A stretch of 64,000 nucleotides of DNA from Leadbettera azotonutricia ZAS-9 (lineage in GTDB: Bacteria; Spirochaetota; Spirochaetia; Treponematales; Breznakiellaceae), in assembly GCF_000214355.1 (NCBI RefSeq), contig NC_015577.1, positions 2,905,389 through 2,969,388 on the forward strand. The letters run 5' to 3'. How positions within the stretch are numbered: position 1 is the first letter of the stretch; every line of letters begins with the position of its first letter. Below are positions 26,767-34,268 of this stretch, piece by piece. The position numbers were made by a program, and so were the translations under genes. A model generated the notes under the pieces. The model did not search any database, was not told the origin of the DNA, and saw nothing but the letters and a program-made list of their open reading frames with translations.

Positions 26767-28059
26767 TTATTTTTTCTTAAGATAGGCAGCCTGGGCGTCC
26801 TGGAGCTGCTGAGCAGCGGCCCTGGGACTCAAGGTTCCGCCGAAAATCTCCTGGCTGGTAACCTTGTGCACATCGGCTACTTCCGGGGACAGGGACTGGT
26901 CATACCAGAGCTGAATATCTGGAGCGGCCTGAACCTGGCCAAAAAGTTCCGCCAGGATGGGATCCGAAAGCTTCACACCCTTTACCGGGGGAATGCGTCC
27001 GTCGTCCAGGGCATCGGCAATACCATTATCATCAATAAGGTGGCTAATGAGTTCAAAGGCCTTGGCCTGGTTCTTGGAAGAAGAAGCCACGTGGTAGAAG
27101 TTATCGCCAACGGTACCAATTACGGTGTTGGGGTTTCCCGAGCCCTGCTCGTCTCTGGGGAACTTGAAGATTCCCATCTTGGCGGCAAATTCGGGGCTCT
27201 CGGTAAGGGCCGAAGAATTGAACCAGCTTCCCATGATGTGCATGGCTGCTTCGCCGCGATAAAGGATCTGCCGGGCCTGGCCTGAATCTTCGTCGAGGCC
27301 GTTAAAGCCGGTGTTGAAATACCCTTTGTTCACCCATTCCTGGAGCTTCTCGCCTGCATAGATAAATGCGGGATCGAGGAAAGTGCCCGAACCGTCAACC
27401 GCATTGATGAAGGGCTGGGTTCCGCCCCGGCGTGTAGCCAGGAACATGAAGTACATGGAGCCTGTCCACTGGGTCTTGTTGGCAAGGCTGAAGGGGGTTA
27501 TGCCGTTTTTCTTGAGGGTATCACAGGCGGCTTCAAGTTCCCTGATGGTGGTGGGAACGGCGATATTGTACTTTGCGAAGAGTTCCTTATTATAGAACAC
27601 CGTACAAACCGATACATTCTGCATGGGAAGGCCCCAAATCTTTCCCTGATAGGTAGCTTGGGCAATAGCGGCGTCAAGGAATTTGTCCTTGTAATTATTG
27701 GCATTCATATATGAAGTAAGATCGACGATACTGCCGTTCTTTGCATATTCATACATGGGTCCGCCTGACCATGAAAGGAAGGCATCGGGGGTCTGACCGG
27801 AAGCCAGGGCTACGGCGATCTTCTGTTTGTAAGCATCGTTGACTATCATGGTAAGGTTTGCCTTGATAGTGGGATTGTCAGCGGTGAACCGGGCTACAGC
27901 GCGTTCAAAAATACCGGGACCTTTGCCGGTGGTCTGAATTGACCAAATCTCCAACGAATTGGCGGAACCGCCGCTTGCCTGGCTTCCGCCGGCCGCAAAT
28001 ACCAAACCTGCCGCCATAACGGTCAGCAGCCCGAGAAAAAGAATTCTCTTTAAACTCAT
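26767..28059 (-). CDS. Sugar ABC-importer solute-binding protein (family 1)
   Basis: 430 residues from the ATG at 28059, six bases after GGAGG. A Sec signal peptide spans residues 1-23 and ends at VFA before AGGSQ. No lipobox Cys is present, unlike the LplA-type protein of the facing operon, so it is predicted to be a soluble periplasmic protein. The body matches family 1 sugar-binding proteins: IWSIQTTGKGPG, PDAFLSWSGGPMYEYA and FNGLDEDSGQARQILYRGEAAM. It is the first gene of the minus-strand unit. Ligand unknown; sugars, nucleosides or glycosides are all possible given the downstream genes. Confidence 0.87.
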   Translation of the reverse strand: MSLKRILFLGLLTVMAAGLVFAAGGSQASGGSANSLEIWSIQTTGKGPGIFERAVARFTADNPTIKANLTMIVNDAYKQKIAVALASGQTPDAFLSWSGGPMYEYAKNGSIVDLTSYMNANNYKDKFLDAAIAQATYQGKIWGLPMQNVSVCTVFYNKELFAKYNIAVPTTIRELEAACDTLKKNGITPFSLANKTQWTGSMYFMFLATRRGGTQPFINAVDGSGTFLDPAFIYAGEKLQEWVNKGYFNTGFNGLDEDSGQARQILYRGEAAMHIMGSWFNSSALTESPEFAAKMGIFKFPRDEQGSGNPNTVIGTVGDNFYHVASSSKNQAKAFELISHLIDDNGIADALDDGRIPPVKGVKLSDPILAELFGQVQAAPDIQLWYDQSLSPEVADVHKVTSQEIFGGTLSPRAAAQQLQDAQAAYLKKK

Positions 28060-28100
28060 TTCTTGCCTCCTAAGCAATGTAGATTATAAATCTTCCCATT

Positions 28101-28129
28101 ATTTTAGTATGAATTTGGAAATTATGCAA
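28101..28129 (-). promoter_or_regulatory. Sigma-70-type promoter of the minus-strand sugar/purine operon
   Basis: On the minus strand TTGCAT (28129-28124) and TAAAAT (28106-28101) are 17 bases apart, about 42 bases before the binding-protein ATG. It sits in an AT-rich gap between two operons and is well placed for the unit 28059-20550. Confidence 0.6.
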
Positions 28130-28202
28130 CAAAAAAAATTTCAGGAGAAGCCTTAATATTTCACCTCGCAATAATACCTGTCTCACTTATTGGAGAGTCC
28201 CT

Positions 28203-28236
28203 AAAAAAAGAGCCGGGAATCCCCGGCTCTTTTTTC
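28203..28236 (-). terminator. Rho-independent terminator after the hydrogenase operon
   Basis: AGAGCCGGG (28209-28217) pairs perfectly with CCCGGCTCT (28222-28230) around a four-base loop, flanked by an A-run on the left and a T-run on the right. It therefore can terminate in both directions. It lies 18 bases past the hydrogenase stop on the minus strand. Confidence 0.88.
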
Positions 28237-28253
28237 GGCTTTAACAGCGCAAA

Positions 28254-30011
28254 TCAACGTGTATACAGCGGCAACTCCACATACTTGGTATGCAGCAGTT
28301 CATGGGCCTTATGCCCATTGGGCTCACCCAGGAATTCCTTGTACACCTGGGTAATAAAAGGATTCTGATGTGAACAACGGAGCTTCGACTGGGTATCATC
28401 CTTGTAGATGCCTTCGGTGCGGAGCTTGCGGACTTCGTCGGTGCAGCCGTAGGGCTGTCCGCCGCCGCCTATGCACCCGCCCCTACAGGCCATGACTTCC
28501 ACAAAGTGATAGGGGGTTTCCTTGCCTGCGTCGCGGGCATCGCGGATTTTGTTCAGCACCGCTTCGATGTTACCCATCTGGTGGGCTATGGCGATCTTGA
28601 TCTTCGTACCGTTGCCGAAATCCACCTCGGCTTCCTTGACGCCGTCAAGGCCGCGGGCAGGGAGGAAGTTCACGTCGCCCAGCTCTTTTTTGGTTACAAG
28701 GAAATAGGCACTGCGGACTGCGGCTTCCATGACGCCGCCTGTAACGCCGAAGATGGTTCCGGCGCCGGTATAGGGGCCCATGGGGCTGTCGGCTTCTTCG
28801 TCATCCAGTTTGAGGATCTCGATGCCCGCCTGTTTGATCATGCGGGCCAGTTCCCTGGTGGTGATGACGATGTCCACGTCAAAGCCGTGGCCGGCGCTTT
28901 TCATGTCGTCGTTGCGGTGGCTTTCCCACTTCTTGGCGGTACAGGGCATGACCGACACGGAGTAGATCTTGTTGGGGTCTACGCCGGCCTTTTCCGCCCA
29001 GTAGGCTTTGATCATGGCACCCATCATCTGCTGGGGGCTCTTGGCAGTGGAAAAGTTGGGGATCATGTCCGCGTAGTACTTTTCCATGTAATCGACCCAG
29101 GCAGGGCAGCAACTGGTGATAAGGGGAATATCGCTACCTTTGGTGGTGAGGCGTTTTACGAGTTCTGTGCCTTCTTCCATTATAGTGAGGTCAGCCGAGA
29201 AGTTCGTGTCGAACACGGTTTTGAAGCCCAGACGGCGGAGGGCGGCGTAGATCTTTTTGGTAAAGACCGTTCCGGGGGGCAGGCCGAATTCTTCAGCGAG
29301 AGCCACGCGGACTGCGGGGGCGATCTGCACCACGGGGTGGACATCGGGGTTCTGCAAGGCGGACCATACTTTTACGGTGTCGTCCCGCTCGTAGATGGCC
29401 CCTACCGGGCAATGGGCGGCGCACTGGCCGCACTTGATGCAGGGGCTTTCGCCCAGGGGGGCGTCAGCAGCACTGGCGATTCTTCCCTTGATGCCGCGGC
29501 CGAGGAATTCGATGGCCCAGACATTCTGCACTTCCTGGCAGACTTTGACACAGCGTCCGCAGCGTATGCACTTTTCGGGGTTCAGCACGATGGCAGGATT
29601 ACTGTCATCAATTTGAAGGCCGTTGGCGATATGCTTGAAGGGCAGCTCTCTGATGCCGAATTCGGCGGCCAGGGTCTGGAGTTCGCAGTTCCCGTTGCGG
29701 GGGCACTGGAGGCAATCGCTTGGATGGTTTGAAAGAATGAGTTCCACCACAGTACGGCGGGTTGCGAGGATTTCAGGATCATGGGTGATGATCTGCATGT
29801 TGTTTTCGCAGGGGGTCGTACAGGCCCGGGCCATACGGGGGGAACCGGGACCGCCGGTGCGGACTATGCAGAGGCCGCAGGACGCCCAAGGGGGAAGATC
29901 GGGGCTATAGCAGAGGGTAGGGATTTTAACATTGACCTTCCGGGCAGCGTTCAGAATTGAAGTCCCCTCCTCCACCGTTACATCAATGCCGTTTATTTTA
30001 AGGTTGACCAT
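28254..30011 (-). CDS. [FeFe] hydrogenase catalytic subunit, HndD/HydA type
   Basis: 585 residues. Order: N-terminal 2Fe-2S ferredoxin domain (C34, then ASCGLCIV); His-Cys 4Fe-4S segment (HPSDCLQCPRNGNCELQ); two 4Fe-4S sites (CIRCGRCVKVC and CIKCGQCAAHC); then the H-cluster domain with all three signatures, TSCCPAW, MPCTAKKWE and MACRGGCIGGGGQP. This is the M3-type layout of multimeric, NAD(P)-linked or electron-bifurcating hydrogenases. It is cytoplasmic and reversible in principle; the direction in this organism cannot be told from sequence. Last gene of the operon, 10 bases after the NuoF-like subunit and followed by a strong terminator. Confidence 0.95.
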   Translation of the reverse strand: MVNLKINGIDVTVEEGTSILNAARKVNVKIPTLCYSPDLPPWASCGLCIVRTGGPGSPRMARACTTPCENNMQIITHDPEILATRRTVVELILSNHPSDCLQCPRNGNCELQTLAAEFGIRELPFKHIANGLQIDDSNPAIVLNPEKCIRCGRCVKVCQEVQNVWAIEFLGRGIKGRIASAADAPLGESPCIKCGQCAAHCPVGAIYERDDTVKVWSALQNPDVHPVVQIAPAVRVALAEEFGLPPGTVFTKKIYAALRRLGFKTVFDTNFSADLTIMEEGTELVKRLTTKGSDIPLITSCCPAWVDYMEKYYADMIPNFSTAKSPQQMMGAMIKAYWAEKAGVDPNKIYSVSVMPCTAKKWESHRNDDMKSAGHGFDVDIVITTRELARMIKQAGIEILKLDDEEADSPMGPYTGAGTIFGVTGGVMEAAVRSAYFLVTKKELGDVNFLPARGLDGVKEAEVDFGNGTKIKIAIAHQMGNIEAVLNKIRDARDAGKETPYHFVEVMACRGGCIGGGGQPYGCTDEVRKLRTEGIYKDDTQSKLRCSHQNPFITQVYKEFLGEPNGHKAHELLHTKYVELPLYTR

Positions 30012-30021
30012 TATTTACTCC

Positions 30022-31827
30022 TTATACCTTTGCCACCGCGCCGAATTTGCAGGCTTTGAAGCACTCGCCGCACTTGAGGCATTTTTCGGGATCGATGCGA
30101 TAGGGCGGCCGTTTTTTGTCGGTTCCCTCCACCTGGGTGATGCAATTGGCAGGACACTTTTTGGAACAGGCGCCGCAGCCTATGCACTTGTCAAGGTTGA
30201 TTTCGAAGCGGACAAGCTTCTTGCATTTGCCGGCCCGGCACTTTTTGTCCCGGATATGTTCGAGGTATTCTTCCCTGAAGTTCTTTACCGTGGACAGGGT
30301 GGGATTAGGCGCAGTCTGGCCCAGGGCGCAAAGAGACGCCTTTGACATGGCCTTGCCTATGGTTTCAAGTTTTTCAAGGTCCGCTTCGGTGCCATTGCCG
30401 CCGGCAATTTTGTCGAGTATGGCAAGGAGCTGGCTCGTGCCTATGCGGCAGGGTGAACACTTGCCGCAGGATTCGTCAACGCAGAACTCCATGTAGAAAC
30501 GGGCCACGTCAACTACGCAGTCGTCTTCGTCCATGACGATCATGCCGCCTGAACCCATCATGGAGCCGTTTTTGACAAGGGTGTCAAAGTCGATGGGGGT
30601 GTCCAATAACGCTTCGGTCAGGATGCCGCCTGAGGGACCGCCGGTCTGGACGCCCTTGAACTTCTTGCCGCCCTTGATACCGCCGCCGATTTCAAAAATG
30701 ATCTCCCGCAGGGTGGTTCCCATGGGAACTTCCACAAGGCCGGAATTTTTGATTTTTCCCGTGAGGGCGAAAACCTTGGTGCCCTTGGATTTTTCAGTTC
30801 CGATTTTTGCAAGCCATGCGCCGCCCTTGTTAGTGATAACCGGCACGTTCGCCAAAGTTTCAACATTGTTGATAATGGTGGGTTTCTGCCAGAGGCCCTT
30901 GTTGGCCGGGAAAGGAGGCTTGGGAACGGGCATGCCCCGGTTCCCTTCGATGGACTTGATGAGGGCTGTTTCTTCGCCGCACACAAAGGCGCCGGCGCCC
31001 AGACGGATTTCAATGTCGAAATCGAAACCCGAGCCGAGTATGTCTTTACCAAGGAGGCCGTATTCCTGGGCTTGCCTGATAGCGATCTTGAGGCGTTCAA
31101 TGGCCAGAGGATATTCGGCGCGTATGTACACAAAGCCCTGGTGTGAACCAATGGCCTTACCCGCGGTGATCATGCCTTCGATGACCGAGTGGGGGTCGCC
31201 TTCGATGGTTGACCTGTCCATATAAGCGCCGGGATCGCCTTCGTCGGCGTTGCAGATAACGTACTTTACGTCGCCGGGAGCCTTGCGGGCAAAGTCCCAT
31301 TTCATCCAGGTGGGAAAGCCCGCGCCGCCCCGGCCCCGGAGGCCCGAAACTTTCATTTCTTCGATAGTCTGTTCGGGCGTCCACTGGAACAGAACTTTTT
31401 CGAGGCCCAGATAACCTTCGCGGGCTATGTACTCGTCGATGTTTTCAGGGTTGATAACGCCGCAGTTACGGAGAACCACGCGCACCTGCTTCTGATAGAA
31501 TTCGATGTCTTCCACAGCAGTATTGCTTTTCTTTTCGGCATCGCCTTTATAAAGGAGGCGGGGAACTTCGCGCCCTTTGACGATCTGTTCCGCGATGATC
31601 TCCGCGGCGTCTTCGGGCTTTACGTCCACATAGAAGGAATCTTCGGGCAGCACCTTGACGATGGGCCCCCGTTCGCAGAAGCCGAAGCAGCCGGTCTTGA
31701 CAATCTGTACCTGATTTTTGACGCCCAGCTTTTCAGCATTGGCAATCAGGCTCTTGTAGATTTCATCGCCTTTGTTGGATTCGCAGCCCGTACCGCCGCA
31801 GGTTAAAATGAAGTGATTATAGGCCAT
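30022..31827 (-). CDS. Hydrogenase NuoF-like flavoprotein subunit, HndC/HydB type
   Basis: 601 residues. A thioredoxin-like 2Fe-2S domain at the N-terminus (CGGTGCESNKG, then KTGCFGFCERGP) is fused to a NuoF core with the NADH/FMN motifs GLRGRGGAGFPTWMKW and CNADEGDPGAY and a 4Fe-4S site CGKCSPCRIG. Two C-terminal ferredoxin motifs follow (CIGCGACSKKCPANC, CLKCGECFKAC). This subunit handles NAD(P)H and FMN and, in bifurcating hydrogenases, splits electrons between NAD and ferredoxin. Preceded by AAGGGGGA. Confidence 0.94.
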   Translation of the reverse strand: MAYNHFILTCGGTGCESNKGDEIYKSLIANAEKLGVKNQVQIVKTGCFGFCERGPIVKVLPEDSFYVDVKPEDAAEIIAEQIVKGREVPRLLYKGDAEKKSNTAVEDIEFYQKQVRVVLRNCGVINPENIDEYIAREGYLGLEKVLFQWTPEQTIEEMKVSGLRGRGGAGFPTWMKWDFARKAPGDVKYVICNADEGDPGAYMDRSTIEGDPHSVIEGMITAGKAIGSHQGFVYIRAEYPLAIERLKIAIRQAQEYGLLGKDILGSGFDFDIEIRLGAGAFVCGEETALIKSIEGNRGMPVPKPPFPANKGLWQKPTIINNVETLANVPVITNKGGAWLAKIGTEKSKGTKVFALTGKIKNSGLVEVPMGTTLREIIFEIGGGIKGGKKFKGVQTGGPSGGILTEALLDTPIDFDTLVKNGSMMGSGGMIVMDEDDCVVDVARFYMEFCVDESCGKCSPCRIGTSQLLAILDKIAGGNGTEADLEKLETIGKAMSKASLCALGQTAPNPTLSTVKNFREEYLEHIRDKKCRAGKCKKLVRFEINLDKCIGCGACSKKCPANCITQVEGTDKKRPPYRIDPEKCLKCGECFKACKFGAVAKV

Positions 31828-31840
31828 TCTATTATCCCCC

Positions 31841-32236
31841 TTAACCTTTCATGATGTCGGCGGCAGGCCGGTCGAGGATGTGGTCATCCAGAAGCGCCTT
31901 GCCCACGAGGTGTTTTGAGACGATTTCCCTGGCGCAGGCGGCGTCTACTCTTCCGTAGATGACCGTGGGCATGCCGGGCACAAGAACTTCCACAGTGGGT
32001 TCCGAGTGACAGAGGCCCATGCAGCCTGTTTGCCGCACCAGGACACTGTCCACCAGTTTGTGATCATCCAGGGCGCTGAGGAAGGCGTCCAATGTCACCT
32101 TGGCGCCGGCGGCGATACCGCAGGTTCCCATGCCTACAATAACCTGGATTTCCTTACCCTCAGCTTCTCTGCGCTGAATGTCGGTTTTTTTGGTATCCCG
32201 CAGTTTGCGCAGATCATCCAAACTCATTTTAGCCAT
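31841..32236 (-). CDS. Thioredoxin-like [2Fe-2S] ferredoxin, HndB type
   Basis: 131 residues. The four expected cysteines lie in MGTCGIAAGAK and, about 36 residues on, RQTGCMGLCHSEP. This is the small 2Fe-2S carrier found in HndABCD hydrogenases. It starts 15 bases after the HATPase-only gene and ends 13 bases before the NuoF-like gene. A related small 2Fe-2S protein is encoded at 53056-53364 behind the nif operon. Confidence 0.9.
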   Translation of the reverse strand: MAKMSLDDLRKLRDTKKTDIQRREAEGKEIQVIVGMGTCGIAAGAKVTLDAFLSALDDHKLVDSVLVRQTGCMGLCHSEPTVEVLVPGMPTVIYGRVDAACAREIVSKHLVGKALLDDHILDRPAADIMKG

Positions 32237-32251
32237 TTTCCTCTCCTTCCT

Positions 32252-32857
32252 TCATTCGTCATTTTGATCGTCGTTAACTTCTATAGAACGTAAATACCTA
32301 TCCAGCAAAATCATGGACTGGGTATCCTCAAGATCCCCGCCCAATGCTTCGGCAAGTTCCGTCTTGCGGACCTCGTAGTGAATCTGCTTCCCGCCCATTT
32401 CACAGACCCTGCGGATAACCAGTTCCTCGGGCCCCTGGAAAAGCAGCACTATTCTGAACATCCCGCTCAAGTCGCCCACAGGCGGCGTATCCACATTGGA
32501 CACATCAAACCAGGCGGAAACCTCAGTCCCGTGGGCAAACCCTTCAGGATCCACAGCCTTTACGGAATCCATCTTCCAGCCGCCCCCCGATTGCTCCGCA
32601 GTCTGGATCAGGAAGGGAACCCCCAGGCCCACCTTGCGGTGGGGATGCTTGATCCCGTCGGTCACGAAAGGATCCTGGGCCCTTTTCAAACCTTCAGGGC
32701 TCATGCCCTTGCCGTTATCCTTCACAATAAAACGGAATTCAGGATTGCCATTCGCCCCGTGTTCCGTTTCCCTGATTTCAAGCTCTACAAGATCAGCCCC
32801 CGACTCCGCAGCGTTCTGAGTAATATCAGTCACCAGATCGCTCAAGGTAAAGTGCAA
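32252..32857 (-). CDS. HATPase-only protein embedded in the hydrogenase operon
   Basis: 201 residues from a TTG start five bases after GGAGG. The GHKL-type ATPase motifs are complete: N-box DITQNAAESGADLVELEI, G1 DNGKGM, and a G2-like GLGVPFL. There is no dimerisation/His box and no membrane segment, so it cannot be an ordinary sensor kinase. Anti-sigma-like kinases of similar layout exist. Its position between the NuoE-like and HndB-like subunits, with in-operon spacing on the 3' side, argues for a role in the hydrogenase's regulation or maturation. The C-terminal 70 residues match nothing I recognise. Confidence 0.8.
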   Translation of the reverse strand: MHFTLSDLVTDITQNAAESGADLVELEIRETEHGANGNPEFRFIVKDNGKGMSPEGLKRAQDPFVTDGIKHPHRKVGLGVPFLIQTAEQSGGGWKMDSVKAVDPEGFAHGTEVSAWFDVSNVDTPPVGDLSGMFRIVLLFQGPEELVIRRVCEMGGKQIHYEVRKTELAEALGGDLEDTQSMILLDRYLRSIEVNDDQNDE

Positions 32858-32881
32858 AAAAACCTCCAGTTTTTTTGCTTA

Positions 32882-32904
32882 GGAGTTTTCCAAAGGAAAA
32901 CTCC
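32882..32904 (-). other. Perfect 10-bp hairpin inside the hydrogenase operon
   Basis: GGAGTTTTCC and GGAAAACTCC pair completely around a three-base loop, in the 67-base gap between the NuoE-like and HATPase genes. No U-run follows directly on the transcribed strand, so it is not a standard terminator. It could be an mRNA processing or stabilising site that changes subunit ratios, or a leaky pause. Confidence 0.55.
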
Positions 32905-32924
32905 ATGAACCGATTTTCCCCATA

Positions 32925-33413
32925 TTAGGCATTCCGGTATTTGGCGATAATTTCGGGGATCATTTCCTTGGTAAGCTTGCCGTAGGTGTCGTTGCCGACG
33001 GTCATGACCGGGGCAAGGCCGCAGCAGCCTACGCAGCGAACGGGGTCAATGGAGAAAAGGCCGTCTTCGGTGACGCCCCCTTCGGCAAGACCCAACAGGC
33101 TCCGCGCCTCTTCGATAAGATCCTGGCCCCCTTTAAGGTAGCAGGCAGTGCCGAGGCACACGGAGACCTTGTGCTTCCCGGGCTTGGTGGTCTTGAAGAA
33201 GTGGTAGAAGGTGATGACCCCGTAGATGCGGGCCAGAGGAATTCCCGTAAGGTGGGAGAGCTTTTCTGCCGATTCCCGGGAAATAAAGCCAAAGGTTTCC
33301 TGTGTCTTGTGCAGAATCATGATAAGACTGCCGGGTTTTACCTTCCATTCGTCGATGAACGAGATCAGATCCTGGGGAAACGTGATGTCCCCCGAGCTAG
33401 CTTTTGCTGCCAT
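32925..33413 (-). CDS. Hydrogenase NuoE-like subunit, HndA type
   Basis: 162 residues from the ATG at 33413, behind GGGGG. A TTG four codons upstream is also in frame. Thioredoxin-like 2Fe-2S fold of the NuoE/HndA family: helical N-terminus ending in YGVITFYHFFKT, cluster ligands CLGTACYLKGG and about 36 residues later CVGCCGLAPV. It passes electrons between the NuoF-like and catalytic subunits. First gene of the five-gene hydrogenase operon. The upstream 60 bases are AT-rich and probably hold the promoter, but I could not choose a convincing -35/-10 pair. Confidence 0.92.
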   Translation of the reverse strand: MAAKASSGDITFPQDLISFIDEWKVKPGSLIMILHKTQETFGFISRESAEKLSHLTGIPLARIYGVITFYHFFKTTKPGKHKVSVCLGTACYLKGGQDLIEEARSLLGLAEGGVTEDGLFSIDPVRCVGCCGLAPVMTVGNDTYGKLTKEMIPEIIAKYRNA

Positions 33414-33483
33414 GGATACCCCCAATGAATAGATAAAAATTTATCGTTAAACAATACTCATATTCTATAACTAAAGGGATAAT

Positions 33484-33594
33484 TTAGCAATATGGAAAAC
33501 TGCCATCCCCGAAAATGGCCTGCATGGGGGCTTTTAGCTCCTTGCGCACCAGCTCGCCAATGATCTGGGCAAGGTCGTGTGTTCGGCTTTGGCA
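33484..33594 (-). pseudogene. C-terminal relic of an antitoxin-like gene
   Basis: The last 36 codons of a minus-strand frame read RTHDLAQIIGELVRKELKAP followed by a short tail. This matches the C-terminus of the intact 76-residue protein at 35131-35361 (EHKTPVEIIGQLVREKIAAT). The rest of the gene is missing: upstream the frame is antisense to a different relic on the plus strand. It is therefore a truncated paralogue. Its tail lies in a 41-bp sequence that is repeated at 33929. Confidence 0.5.
33492..33532. repeat. 41-bp direct repeat, copy 1
   Basis: Matches 33929-33969 in the same orientation at 38 of 41 positions; both share the 22 bases from CCGAAAATGG to GGGGGCT. The two copies flank the relic of a nuclease-like gene. 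This looks like a dispersed repeat or the scar of an insertion or duplication. Confidence 0.8.
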
Positions 33595-33802
33595 CATTAA
33601 AAAGACAGATATAAACCCCGATGATTTTGCGTATATTCCCCTGGTTCTGAACGAGTTTGACACCATGGAATATACCGAAACGGATAAAAAAGGAAACAAA
33701 AAGCTGCTATTCAAGAAAAAAATTGATAGCCAGATATATCTTGCAACAATAGAGCGCGGCCTGCATAAAGCAGAAATACGCACATTATGGAAAACGCCCT
33801 GA
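33587..33802 (+). pseudogene. Relic of a phage-type PBECR nuclease-like domain
   Basis: About 70 codons starting near LWHIKKTDINPDDFAYIP and running through KKGNKKLLFKKKIDSQIYLA to a stop at 33800. The pattern (His-Ile-Lys-Lys start, 'iP' strand, Lys-rich turn, IYLATIE strand) resembles the phage-derived Barnase/EndoU/ColicinE5/RelE-like nuclease domain found on mobile elements. The N-terminal part of such proteins is absent; just upstream is the antitoxin relic on the other strand. I read it as a broken fragment, not a working gene. Confidence 0.5.
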
Positions 33803-34268
33803 CAAGGTGCCTCGTGCTGACCTTTCGATCCCCTTGAGCCAACGTCTAGGAGCCGCAGCCCCAAACGACCCTTGCCGGCCGACTAATATAAATATACATC
33901 ATAACCTCAAAAAAGACAAGCATTACACATGGAAGACTGCCACCTCCGAAAATGGCCTGCATGGGGGCTGACAAAACCAGTGCTGCTAACCTTTACTTTC
34001 GGCGCCATGCGCCTATAATCCGCTTTTCCGCTGCGGTATCCTTGACAAAAACCCGCGCCAAAGCTAGCCTGAATCATGGTTCAAGTTGGCTCTTTGCTTA
34101 TAGTAAACTACCCCCCCCATTCCCATCGGATTACTAGGATATAATAGTTCTCGCCATTTTAATTCCTCAAATCATGTCCCGGCCATTACCGGGCATTTTT
34201 TATGGGAAACGGTGTTTCCCTTCCGATTCAACATCGCCGCTCGTGCGGCCCATAGCAAGGAGTAAGAA
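33803..34268. other. Non-coding accessory stretch with several hairpins
   Basis: I see no convincing gene here. It contains repeat copy 2; a weak terminator-like stem CCCGG/CCGGG (34178-34193) followed by CATTTTTT; a perfect seven-base stem GGGAAAC/GTTTCCC (34204-34220); and GCCGC/GCGGC (34236-34249). The last two would lie in the leader of the lipoprotein gene at 34269. A C-run of eight at 34111-34118 stands out. Confidence 0.5.
33929..33969. repeat. 41-bp direct repeat, copy 2
   Basis: Second copy of the sequence at 33492-33532, with three substitutions. It lies in a non-coding stretch 127 bases after the nuclease relic. Confidence 0.8.

Noticed and set aside
28506-29732. Plus-strand open frame of 408 codons
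   Set aside because: Exact antisense of the [FeFe] hydrogenase gene, which carries all H-cluster motifs; the frame is a GC-skew shadow.
32882-32904. Hairpin as a terminator of the NuoE-like gene
   Set aside because: No U-run follows on the transcribed strand, and the downstream hydrogenase genes are clearly part of the same functional set.
33952-34137. Plus-strand 61-codon frame starting MACMGADKTSAANLYF
   Set aside because: Begins inside the 41-bp repeat copy 2, has no ribosome site and no recognisable domain; treated as part of the non-coding relic patch.
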